Assembly: GCA_029851945.1 (NCBI GenBank)
Contig: JARKUZ010000022.1
Location: forward strand, 1-5,477
Source of the DNA: Terrisporobacter sp.
GTDB lineage: Bacteria; Bacillota_A; Clostridia; Peptostreptococcales; Peptostreptococcaceae
Length of the DNA: 5,477 nucleotides
Direction of reading: 5' to 3'
Below, in pieces: positions 1-5,477 of this stretch. Numbering within the stretch: position 1 is the stretch's first letter; every line of letters starts with the position of its first letter. The position numbers and the translations under genes are program-made. The notes beneath the pieces were generated by a model. The model saw nothing but the letters and a program-made list of their open reading frames with translations, was not told the origin of the DNA and did not search any database.

Positions 1-135
1 TAATGTATTTCCATCCTTATTGAAGTGATTAATTATATTAAGTAAACCAATATTTTTTTCATTTCTTTCTACATAGTCTGTTGGATAAACATATCCATGA
101 AGGTCAGATGTAAAATAAATTTTTAAATCTTTCAT
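1..135 (-). CDS. 5'-nucleotidase / UDP-sugar hydrolase-type metallophosphoesterase, N-terminal 45 codons
   Basis: This is the start of a gene that runs off the left edge of the window. The ATG is at 135-133 on the minus strand, with a GAGG ribosome binding site 8 bases upstream. The 45 visible residues begin MKDLKIYFTSDLHGYVYPTD. The TSDLHG stretch (D11, H13) matches the first metal-binding D-x-H motif of calcineurin-like phosphoesterases of the UshA/5'-nucleotidase family, which use two metal ions to remove phosphate from nucleotides or split UDP-sugars. There is no signal peptide before this motif, so the product should be cytosolic, unlike classical periplasmic UshA. An extended -10 promoter lies about 45 bases upstream. 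The frame stays open upstream to an ATG at 243-241, but that start has no good ribosome site and lies upstream of the promoter, so the 135 start is preferred. Family is fairly sure; substrate is unknown. Confidence 0.8.
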   Translation of the reverse strand, partial: MKDLKIYFTSDLHGYVYPTDYVERNEKNIGLLNIINHFNKDGNTL

Positions 136-178
136 TAGTAATACCTCTTCGTTAGTTAGATTTATAAAAATAATATTG

Positions 179-187
179 ATTATATCA
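179..187 (-). promoter_or_regulatory. Extended -10 promoter for the 5'-nucleotidase-like gene
   Basis: On the minus strand the sequence TGATATAAT is a consensus extended -10 (TGnTATAAT). No convincing -35 hexamer sits 17 bases upstream, as is common for extended -10 promoters. Transcription would begin near 172, giving a leader of about 37 bases that carries the GAGG ribosome binding site before the ATG at 135. Confidence 0.5.
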
Positions 188-244
188 TAATTTATTTTAT
201 TAGGTATAATTAAATCAGCATTAGCAACTATAACAGGCTCCATG

Positions 245-376
245 TTAAGAAATAATAAGAAATAATAAATTAATTTCACTAGAATCCATCACTAAGTGTT
301 GCTCAGCATAATATTCCTATAATTTTTGAAGAGCTATTTTTTTATTTTCTTTGTAATTAACATTAATAAATTTCAT
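245..376 (-). pseudogene. Decayed small gene of unknown function with an in-frame stop
   Basis: An ATG at 376-374 on the minus strand has a good AGGAG site 9 bases upstream (around 386-390). Translation gives MKFINVNYKENKKIALQKL, then a TAG at 319-317, then about 23 more open residues beginning EYYAEQHLVMDSS before a TAA at 247-245. The good start and the protein-like sequence on both sides of the TAG suggest a real gene that acquired a nonsense mutation and probably lost its 3' end. I do not recognise the family. It could instead be a functional 19-residue peptide or a chance ORF. It points the same way as the 5'-nucleotidase gene that follows it. Confidence 0.4.
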
Positions 377-412
377 ATAAAGATACTCCTTTAAGTAATA
401 ATCTTTATTTTC

Positions 413-749
413 TTTGATTACTTTAAACTATACCCTATAGGTGAGGTAGCAAAATTAAAAATTCACAAGCTATAAGTAAAAAGGTAGGGTTTAATGAAAG
501 TTTTTTTCAGAACGATATTTAATTACATCTCCATTAACTAAAATCAGTGAATTAAAATATATTTTTGATTATTATAAACTTGGAGAAAAAATGAATCGTC
601 TTAAAATTATATCAAACTATGAAGAAGGTATATTCTAATTATTATTTGAACTTTATAATGACCTTTTTAATATTAATAATTATTACTACCAAATTCAAAT
701 TTATATAGGAGATATAAATTTAGGTGATAAATTTTATGAACAATTTTAA
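413..749 (+). pseudogene. Relic of a transcriptional regulator, probably MerR-type, with frameshifts and an internal stop
   Basis: Protein-like sequence runs through three frames. From 413 the frame reads FDYFKLYPIGEVAKLKIHKL and hits TAA at 473-475; IGEVAKL is typical of the first helix of MerR-family DNA-binding domains. The next frame, from about 469, reads AISKKVGFNESFFQNDI and stops at 520-522; its KVGF could be the MerR 'KVGL' segment, though VGFNESF also resembles AraC-family helix-turn-helix sequence. The third frame, from 513, reads on as RYLITSPLTKISELKYIF, hits TAA at 636-638, and continues open to TAA at 747-749, ending in acidic/aromatic sequence (IGDINLGDKFYEQF). No start codon with a ribosome site is visible upstream of 413. 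The gene is inactive. Regulator identity rests on short motifs; MerR is preferred over AraC because IGEVAKL comes first in order. Confidence 0.5.
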
Positions 750-823
750 ACTAATACGAGTAATGTATATTCTGTTTAGAAGTACACATAATAATCAACA
801 TAAAATATAATAGGAGAATTATT

Positions 824-1678
824 ATGAACAAATTAACAATTACTCATATAGAAAAATTTTCAGTTGAAAGAAAAATTATATCTTATATGACAAGTAAATC
901 ATGGCAGACTATACCTCACGTATCTTATATGTATGAGCCAGATGTTACAGATTTTATTGATAATTTTAAAAAATTAAAATCAGAATATGTTTTTTTGCGA
1001 AACGTTTCTATTAATTCATTAATGTTAAAGGTATTTTCAGAGGGGTTAAAATTTGCACCCAAACTAAACTCTCACATATCATATAATCAAAGTACTGGTG
1101 AAGGGAAAATTAGCACAATTAAGGATATTAATATAAATATGCCTTGGATTTTACCAAGTGGAAAAATGATGACTATAAGTATAAATAATATTGAAAAAAT
1201 GTCTTTATATGAAATAAATAAACATATCAAAGATTTAGGTGAAAAAATTTCAAATATGGATACACAAGCTTTATCTAAATCATTCTCAGATAAAATAGAC
1301 TATAATATAATAGATAGCATAATAAGTGGAGAACATGAAATTTCTAAAGATAATAAGAATAAAAATAAATCTAAGATACCAATAGAAATTGGTACTATAA
1401 CTATATCAAATATTGGTTCTACATATAGGGAACAAAAAGGTGCTATTGCTATGTTAGATATTATACCACCACAAGTTTGTGTAATTGGATTCGGTGCAAT
1501 CTTAGAAAAACCAGGAATATACATTAATGAAAATAGTGAAAAGACTATTGGTATTCGCAAGGTTCTACCTATATGCTTAGCATTCGACCATCGTGCATTA
1601 GATTTTGGTGAGGTAATACCATTTATTAAAAAATTAGATAGTATATTTGAAAATCCAAGTATAATTAAAGATTTGTAG
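824..1678 (+). CDS. Free-standing 2-oxoacid dehydrogenase E2-type acyltransferase catalytic domain protein
   Basis: This 284-residue protein matches only the C-terminal catalytic domain of E2 acyltransferases (the fold shared with chloramphenicol acetyltransferase). The N-terminal part (about 14-88) has the expected order: a basic helix, 'TIPHVSYMYEPDVTDFI' (29-45), and 'APKLNSHIS' (78-86). The core motif TITISNIGS is at 191-199 and the catalytic histidine motif DHRALDFG at 255-262, with H256 and D260; the glycine usual after D260 is replaced by F261, with glycine one place later. The lipoyl and subunit-binding domains of a true E2 (usually 400 or more residues) are absent, so it cannot by itself carry an acyl group on a swinging lipoyl arm. 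It may acylate a CoA-, ACP- or other small-molecule substrate, but none can be named. Start is set by AGGAG at 812-816, 7 bases before the ATG. No E1 or E3 genes are nearby, and it appears monocistronic. Confidence 0.85.
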   Translation: MNKLTITHIEKFSVERKIISYMTSKSWQTIPHVSYMYEPDVTDFIDNFKKLKSEYVFLRNVSINSLMLKVFSEGLKFAPKLNSHISYNQSTGEGKISTIKDININMPWILPSGKMMTISINNIEKMSLYEINKHIKDLGEKISNMDTQALSKSFSDKIDYNIIDSIISGEHEISKDNKNKNKSKIPIEIGTITISNIGSTYREQKGAIAMLDIIPPQVCVIGFGAILEKPGIYINENSEKTIGIRKVLPICLAFDHRALDFGEVIPFIKKLDSIFENPSIIKDL

Positions 1679-1682
1679 TAAA

Positions 1683-1731
1683 TTAGTTCACTATATTATT
1701 ATATTACGAAGTAAAGTTAAATATAAACTAA
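1683..1731. other. Imperfect AT-rich inverted repeat just after the acyltransferase gene
   Basis: TTAGTT (1683-1688) pairs with AACTAA (1726-1731), and TATATT (1692-1697) pairs with AATATA (1720-1725). The left arm carries a 3-base bulge and the loop is 22 bases. It starts 4 bases after the stop codon, where a terminator would be expected, but the stem is almost all A-T and the following tract is A-rich on the plus strand, not U-rich. It is therefore a weak terminator candidate at best and may be chance in such AT-rich DNA. Confidence 0.2.
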
Positions 1732-1753
1732 TAAAAATACCGCATATTCACTT

Positions 1754-1778
1754 TGAACTACATCTTATCAAGTAGACA
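1754..1778 (-). repeat. Right terminal inverted repeat of the IS3-family remnant
   Basis: The 25 bases starting TGAACTACATCTTATC and ending AGTAGACA lie 17 bases beyond the transposase stop codon. Ends of this kind (TGTCTACTTG...AGTTCA) are known from IS3-family elements with this type of transposase. The mate repeat is not in the window, so the target duplication cannot be read. Confidence 0.55.
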
Positions 1779-1795
1779 TGGTAAATAATATAAAA

Positions 1796-2238
1796 TTATT
1801 CTGATAAGGTATGTCTTCTATATTCGACAGGGGCCATACCTTTTAGTTTCTTTTGTAATACTTTTGTATTGTAAAATTTAATATATTCGTCTATAGCTTG
1901 TTCAAGTTCTTCAAAAGTAGAAAACTTTCTTAGATAATACATTTCAGATTTTAATATATTCCAAAAAGCTTCTATAGGACCATTATCAATATACTTACCA
2001 ACTCTGCATTAATTGCATTTAATTTATACTTAAATGTTTTAGATGTATATTGAAATCCACGATCACTATGAAATAGTGGCGTTGCCGTCGGATTACCTTC
2101 AATGGCTTTATATAAGGTATCAAAAACCAATTTATTGTTATTAGACTTACCTATTACATAAGAAATAATACTATTATCACCAATATCTAGTATTGCACTT
2201 AAATAAGTTTTATTCTGAGTATAATTTAATAATTTCAT
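1796..2238 (-). pseudogene. Truncated, frameshifted IS3-family orfB transposase
   Basis: Two minus-strand frames together give the C-terminal half of an rve/DDE transposase. The upstream frame (2238 to about 2005) contains YLSAILDIGDNSIISYVIG and HSDRGFQYTS, which carries the second catalytic aspartate. At about 2005 the reading shifts frame: RVGKYIDNGPIEAFWNILKS, with the catalytic glutamate in the IEAFW segment, continues to KGMAPVEYRRHTLSE and TAA at 1798-1796. In intact relatives a QSMSR-type motif joins these two parts; here most of it is lost, so a small deletion of non-triplet length caused the shift. Upstream of 2238 the first catalytic aspartate region (usually TDITEF-like) is not in frame; a degenerate LDEIIKLY reading in another frame may be its trace. 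Without the first aspartate and an intact frame the enzyme is dead. Without the frame change the upstream part would end at 1972. Confidence 0.88.
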
Positions 2239-2312
2239 CTAAAATAACTTTATTTTTTATTTTTACAGAGAAACACTCGATGAATAATAAAAATAATAAA
2301 TATTTCAATAAA

Positions 2313-2334
2313 AGCTTATTTCAATTTATAAGCT
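2313..2334 (-). terminator. Weak hairpin at the end of the radical SAM gene
   Basis: On the minus strand AGCTTAT (2334-2328) and ATAAGCT (2319-2313) form a perfect 7-base-pair stem with an 8-base loop, followed by TTTATT. The hairpin spans the last four codons and the stop of the radical SAM gene. The stem has only two G-C pairs and the U-tract is short, so termination activity is uncertain. Confidence 0.3.
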
Positions 2335-3662
2335 AGAAACTCTCCAACTTGTCCTATTTTTTCAAAGGTTAATAATTTACAAACCTTTTCTGAAAGTCTT
2401 CCAAATTTTCTATATAATAAGTTAAAAGCAAGATAAGGCATAACCTGTTGCTTACTTTTAGGTATTCTCTTAAATATATTTTTTAAACTATAAATTTCAT
2501 TATAAATATTAATATATCCATTATATAATTCTTCCGCAGTCATATTTTTAGGTTTAAAAACTACATTTGCTGTATTATATTTTGATAGATCAAAGTCAAT
2601 AATTCTATTTGAGAGTAACATTTCATCATATAATTTAGTACCTGGATAAGGTGTTAAGATATGAGAAGTAACAGTTTCGATTTTATTATCAACTATCCAC
2701 TTCAATGTATCATTAAAGGTGTCTTTAGTATCACCATCTAATCCAAAAACAAAGCTAGCATTAATCATAATACCTCTTTTATGAATTTCATCTACTAATT
2801 TCTCAAATTGAGTAACATTATTTTGTTTTTTATGAACATTATTTAAAGACTCATTATTTATGCTTTCAAAGCCGATAAATAAACTTTTACATCCTGTTTT
2901 AGCCATTAAGTCTAAAAGCTCAGGCATGTTAGCAATGTTAGCAGTTACGGCTGCATTCCATTTTAGTTTTAATGGTTCAATGGCTATTAAAAATTTTTTA
3001 GTCCATTCTGGATTTCCAATAAAATTATCATCTACAAACATAATATGCTTTTTACCAATTGTCTTTATATCTTTAATAACATCTTCTATAGGCCTGTTAA
3101 CATAAAAATTACTATAAGAATTACAGCTATTATAACAGAAATCGCATTTAAATGGACACCCTCTACTTGTACTAACTATATTACTATATAAATAATCCCT
3201 TTTATTTATTAAATTATAAGCTGGTGAAACTATTTTGTTTCCAGTAATTTTAGTATTGCAATAATATATTTTTTTTAACCTTTTATTTTCTAAATCTTTT
3301 ATTATGTCAGGCCAAGTTGTTTCAGCCATTCCTACACTAATTACATCAAAATAATCTAAATAGGCTTCAGGAACAGCAGTAATATGTATTCCACCTACAA
3401 CTACAGGGATATTCTTTGCACGATATATTTTCGCAATTTCAATAGCCCTTGGAAGAACATCAACTGTAACAGTAATTCCAACAATATCTACAGTTTCTTC
3501 AAAGTTTATATCTCTGATATTTTCATTTTCAAGAATTATAGTATGATCATTTTTAAATAGGCTGGCTATTGTAAGTAATCCTAAAGAAGGAGACATTCTG
3601 ATTTTTAGTTCAGTGTCCATAGGACGTTTGTTCATTTTAAGTTGTATTAACTTAATAATCAT
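2316..3662 (-). CDS. B12-binding-domain-type radical SAM protein
   Basis: This 448-residue protein has two recognisable parts. Residues 1 to about 135 form a Rossmann-like domain of the cobalamin-binding type found ahead of class B radical SAM enzymes, with 'SPSLGLLTIASL' (24-35), 'VDIVGITVTV' (58-67), 'VVVGGIHITAVPEA' (87-100) and 'SVGMAETTWPDII' (109-121). The radical SAM core follows: 'STSRGCPFKCDFCYN' (164-178) supplies the iron-sulfur cysteines C169, C173 and C176 (CxxxCxxC), then 'IMFVDDNFIGN' (207-217), 'SLFIGFESIN' (260-269) and 'SFVFGLDGDT' (303-312). The classic DxHxxG cobalamin ligand motif is absent, which is common in this class. The C-terminal 100 residues are basic and family-specific. 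Such enzymes make a 5'-deoxyadenosyl radical from SAM; many methylate unactivated carbons or remodel lipids, but the substrate here is unknown. AAGGAGT at 3677-3671 sits 8 bases before the ATG. It is divergent from parA and convergent with the acyltransferase. Confidence 0.9.
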   Translation of the reverse strand: MIIKLIQLKMNKRPMDTELKIRMSPSLGLLTIASLFKNDHTIILENENIRDINFEETVDIVGITVTVDVLPRAIEIAKIYRAKNIPVVVGGIHITAVPEAYLDYFDVISVGMAETTWPDIIKDLENKRLKKIYYCNTKITGNKIVSPAYNLINKRDYLYSNIVSTSRGCPFKCDFCYNSCNSYSNFYVNRPIEDVIKDIKTIGKKHIMFVDDNFIGNPEWTKKFLIAIEPLKLKWNAAVTANIANMPELLDLMAKTGCKSLFIGFESINNESLNNVHKKQNNVTQFEKLVDEIHKRGIMINASFVFGLDGDTKDTFNDTLKWIVDNKIETVTSHILTPYPGTKLYDEMLLSNRIIDFDLSKYNTANVVFKPKNMTAEELYNGYINIYNEIYSLKNIFKRIPKSKQQVMPYLAFNLLYRKFGRLSEKVCKLLTFEKIGQVGEFLAYKLK

Positions 3663-3706
3663 GAAGATTCACTCCTTTTATGTGGAATAAAATAATTTAT
3701 AGAAAA

Positions 3707-3735
3707 ATACTACCATATTATTTACTGAAAAACAA
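3707..3735 (-). promoter_or_regulatory. Promoter for the radical SAM gene
   Basis: On the minus strand a TTGTTT -35 (3735-3730) and a TAGTAT -10 (3712-3707) are separated by exactly 17 bases, and the -10 is preceded by TGG, giving an extended -10 form. Transcription would begin near 3700, leaving a leader of about 38 bases that includes the AAGGAGT ribosome site. Confidence 0.5.
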
Positions 3736-3857
3736 TAAATAATTATTAAAATACAATATATATTAAGGTGACAAGTATATCTATAGTGAAATTAAATTAT
3801 TTTGCTAAATAAAATACTATATGAAATTTTTTGATTATGTAGATATATATAATAGAG

Positions 3858-3878
3858 TTTTCAAATATGATTTGTAAA
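3858..3878. promoter_or_regulatory. Candidate operator: dyad overlapping the parA -35
   Basis: Two 9-base arms, TTTTCAAAT (3858-3866) and ATTTGTAAA (3870-3878), match as an inverted repeat at 8 of 9 positions around a 3-base centre. The right arm contains the -35 hexamer of the parA promoter, so a bound repressor would block transcription. Partition genes are often autoregulated this way. High AT content raises the odds of chance, and the binding protein is unknown. Confidence 0.35.
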
Positions 3879-3900
3879 AATATTACATAAGTGGTAAAAT
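3872..3900 (+). promoter_or_regulatory. Promoter for parA
   Basis: A TTGTAA -35 (3872-3877) and a TAAAAT -10 (3895-3900) are separated by 17 bases. Transcription would start near 3907, giving a leader of about 105 bases before the parA ATG. This is the best-spaced plus-strand promoter in the gap. Confidence 0.45.
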
Positions 3901-4011
3901 ATATAGTATAATTAATATAAATTTGATTTTAAGAAATATTATAGATTAATAAACTATGATAAGAAGAATAAAAAATAAACAAAATGGTATAAGAGTTAGG
4001 GGAGAAAAATA

Positions 4012-4848
4012 ATGAAGATTATTAGTGTATGCAATCACAAAGGGGGATGTGCTAAAACTACAACAGTAGTAAATATAGCAGCTGAGTTAGTTAATTCAGG
4101 TTATAAAGTTTTGATAATAGATAATGATTATCAAGCTAATTTAACAACTAGTGTAGGATTTAAGCCTGATCAAGAGTCGCTAGTTAACTGTCTTAGAGGA
4201 AAGAAATCTTTAAGAAAAACAATAAAGAAGTGTACAATATTAGATGGGTTAGATATTATTCCGAATAATTCAGAGGTTGGAAATTGTGATTTAGCTTTAA
4301 TAAAAATGAAAAATTGTAAAAGATTATTAAGTAATTTAATAGAAGAAGAAAATTTAAAGGATGATTATGATTTTATATTAATAGATTGTCCACCAAGTCA
4401 ATCTATAACTACTATTAATGCACTAGTTGCTAGTGATAGTATAATAATACCAATGGAGCCTTCTTTATTTAATATGCAAGGTCTTAAAAATATATCAAAG
4501 ACAATAAAGTTAGTTCAAAAAACATTTAATAAGAAGTTAAAGGTTGAAGGAATATTATTAACAAGAGTAGATTCAAGAACAAAGCTTAGTGAATCTTTTA
4601 GAAAAGAGATAGAAGATGTTTATCCATATAAAATTTTTGATACAGAAATTCATCAAAGTAGTATAATAGTAAAAAGTCAAATTAATGGATTACCAGTATC
4701 TATGTATGATCCAAGATGCAAAAGCACAAAGGAGTATAGAAATGTAACTAATGAGATTTTAAATATAGGTATTACTAAGAGGGTTAATAATGTATCAATT
4801 ATAAGAAGTAAAAAGGGTATTAATAGTGAGGTATTTAAAGTAGGATAG
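4012..4848 (+). CDS. parA: ParA/Soj-family partition ATPase
   Basis: This is a 278-residue deviant Walker ATPase of the ParA/MinD superfamily. The Walker A motif KGGCAKTT (10-17) has the signature second lysine K10 plus K15. The A' motif is DNDYQAN (37-43), where most relatives have DxDPQ, so proline is replaced by Y40. Walker B is FILIDCPPS (121-129) with D125. There is no N-terminal helix-turn-helix, so it resembles the short Soj-type or chromosomal-type ParA rather than P1-type ParA. These ATPases bind DNA non-specifically as ATP dimers and move replicons or other cargo when stimulated by a partner. The last 30 or so residues form a basic tail past the usual family end. GGGGAG at 3999-4004 is 7 bases before the ATG. 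The next gene follows after 69 bases in the same direction and may encode the partner. Role in plasmid or element segregation is inferred from the family. Confidence 0.9.
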   Translation: MKIISVCNHKGGCAKTTTVVNIAAELVNSGYKVLIIDNDYQANLTTSVGFKPDQESLVNCLRGKKSLRKTIKKCTILDGLDIIPNNSEVGNCDLALIKMKNCKRLLSNLIEEENLKDDYDFILIDCPPSQSITTINALVASDSIIIPMEPSLFNMQGLKNISKTIKLVQKTFNKKLKVEGILLTRVDSRTKLSESFRKEIEDVYPYKIFDTEIHQSSIIVKSQINGLPVSMYDPRCKSTKEYRNVTNEILNIGITKRVNNVSIIRSKKGINSEVFKVG

Positions 4849-4859
4849 ATAAAAGTTTA

Positions 4860-4887
4860 TTAATATTGCCTTTATTTGTGATATAAT
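4860..4887 (+). promoter_or_regulatory. Extended -10 promoter for the gene after parA
   Basis: TGATATAAT (4879-4887) is a consensus extended -10. A weak -35, TTAATA (4860-4865), lies 16 bases upstream of the hexamer. Transcription would start near 4894, 24 bases before the ATG at 4918. The second gene can thus be expressed separately from parA as well as by read-through, since no terminator is visible in the gap. Confidence 0.5.
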
Positions 4888-4917
4888 TAACGTATTATTA
4901 AAAATGGGGTAGTACTA

Positions 4918-5477
4918 ATGAAAATAAAAATAATTTGTTTAGAAGATGAAAAGAATGTTAAATTTGATAATATTTTATCTAAGTTTGAGATAGTAGGCAA
5001 TAATGGTTTTAAGAAGAGGGCTAAATATTATAATATTGAAAAAAGTAAAGTTGAAGTTTATTATTTAATGGAAAAAGAAGATCTTAATAAATATAATTTA
5101 AATAATAATTCAGATATGATTTTAGTATTAGCAAAATCTTTAAATGAGAAGAATATAGAAAGAGTTAAAAAAATAAGAAATGATTATAATATAATAGTTA
5201 TAACTGGTGAAGTTAATATATTAAATAAAAATGTAAAAGCAGAATTTAATAAGTTAAATAATGTAGTAATAATAAATAAATTAAAGAAAGAAAATGCAAT
5301 AGATATAAACTTATTAGTAGCAATGTTAAAGCATAAGGAAATATTTTTAAATTTAAATAAGCAAAAAAATACTATTTTAATTGATAGCAATGAAAGTATA
5401 GGTAAAATAGCTTTATCTATATTAGAGCAATTTAATTATATAGAAAATAGTAAGGAATATAATTTATATCTATATTC
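4918..5477 (+). CDS. Unrecognised protein encoded after parA, 3' end outside the window
   Basis: A continuous frame codes for at least 187 residues and runs off the right edge. The ATG at 4918 is preceded by GGGGTAG, a modest ribosome site 8-9 bases upstream. The protein is rich in Lys, Asn, Ile and Leu and has no signal peptide, membrane segment, helix-turn-helix or Walker motif in the visible part. Likely beta-alpha-beta units can be read: MKIKIICLED at the start, 'DMILVLAKSLNEKNIERVKK' followed by 'YNIIVITGEVN' (66-100), 'NNVVIINKL' (114-122), a helix near 127-145, and 'NTILIDSNESIGKIALSILE' (151-170). It does not look like ParB. The order of the segments faintly recalls a receiver-like or tubulin/FtsZ-like core without a nucleotide-binding glycine loop, but that is speculation. 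Position after parA suggests a partition or element-maintenance partner. Confidence 0.8.
   Translation, partial: MKIKIICLEDEKNVKFDNILSKFEIVGNNGFKKRAKYYNIEKSKVEVYYLMEKEDLNKYNLNNNSDMILVLAKSLNEKNIERVKKIRNDYNIIVITGEVNILNKNVKAEFNKLNNVVIINKLKKENAIDINLLVAMLKHKEIFLNLNKQKNTILIDSNESIGKIALSILEQFNYIENSKEYNLYLY

Larger units (their letters stand above)
1754..2238 (-). mobile_element. IS3-family insertion sequence remnant (right-hand part)
   Basis: The remnant has the 3' part of an orfB transposase and the element's terminal sequence. The outer end is at 1754, where the forward strand begins TGAACTACATC; read outward on the minus strand this ends in CA, as expected for IS3-family termini (TG...CA). The left end, orfA and the first half of orfB are missing: nothing matching the terminal repeat is seen between 2238 and the radical SAM gene. 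The piece is too damaged to move. It lies between two convergent genes and may mark a past deletion or recombination. Confidence 0.8.
3663..4011. other. Divergent intergenic region between the radical SAM gene and parA
   Basis: This 349-base stretch has no ORF of note. It contains a minus-strand promoter for the radical SAM gene, a plus-strand promoter for parA, and a dyad overlapping the parA -35. It also has a 6-base inverted repeat, TATAGT (3782-3787) and ACTATA (3816-3821), and loosely similar CTATAxTGAAATT segments near 3781 and 3818. A partition site could lie here because parS sites often sit next to parA, but no clear tandem repeat array is visible. Confidence 0.5.

Noticed and set aside
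136..288. In-frame upstream extension of the 5'-nucleotidase-like gene, including an ATG at 243-241.
   Set aside because: The extension lacks a good ribosome site, overlaps the extended -10 promoter, and the 135 start has a clear GAGG site followed at once by the expected family sequence.
424..456. A MerR-style operator, with TATACCCTATAGGTGAGGTA between possible -35 and -10 boxes.
   Set aside because: The same bases read as the coding sequence PIGEVAKL of the regulator relic, which explains them better, and the -35 and -10 matches are poor.
806..811. TATAAT just upstream of the acyltransferase as its -10 box.
   Set aside because: Transcription from it would begin at or beyond the ribosome site at 812-816, leaving too little leader. 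The real promoter was not identified.
1300..1560. Minus-strand 86-codon ORF.
   Set aside because: It lies wholly within the acyltransferase gene on the opposite strand, has no recognisable features, and is a shadow frame.
2860..3105. Plus-strand 81-codon ORF.
   Set aside because: It is antisense to the conserved radical SAM core and shows no family sequence of its own.
3740..4010. Iteron array or tandem parS repeats upstream of parA.
   Set aside because: Only loose TTTGATT-like and CTATA-like similarities at irregular spacing were seen, which is expected by chance in DNA this AT-rich.
5184..5390. Minus-strand 68-codon hydrophobic ORF.
   Set aside because: It is antisense to the gene after parA; its Phe/Leu/Ile-rich composition is expected from the Lys/Asn-rich codons on the other strand.

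Overview
The window is very AT-rich DNA with AGGAG-type ribosome binding sites and AT-ending codons. It looks like a Clostridium or close relative. Its mix of decayed genes, an insertion-sequence remnant and a ParA-type ATPase suggests an accessory region: a plasmid, an integrated element, or the edge of one. The species and replicon cannot be fixed from sequence alone.

Left part (1-823): the first 45 codons of a minus-strand cytosolic 5'-nucleotidase-type metallophosphoesterase, followed by about 690 bases without an intact gene. This stretch holds a minus-strand small-gene relic with an in-frame stop (245-376) and a plus-strand relic, probably of a MerR-type regulator, broken by two frame changes and an internal stop (413-749).

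Middle part (824-3662): an intact free-standing E2-type acyltransferase catalytic domain with no lipoyl domain (824-1678); the right-hand part of an IS3-family element with a frameshifted, truncated transposase (1754-2238, minus); and an intact minus-strand B12-binding-type radical SAM protein (2316-3662). The IS remnant lies between the acyltransferase and the radical SAM gene, which are convergent, so there is no operon linking them.

Right part (3663-5477): a 349-base divergent promoter region with a plausible promoter for each flanking gene, including a dyad over the -35 of parA. Then parA (4012-4848) and, 69 bases downstream with its own extended -10 promoter, an unrecognised co-oriented gene that runs off the window (4918-5477). 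In a partition locus the second gene is usually ParB or a small DNA-binding protein. The visible 187 residues here look like neither, which makes this pair the most interesting part of the window. No RNA genes, CRISPR arrays or iteron-type origins were seen.
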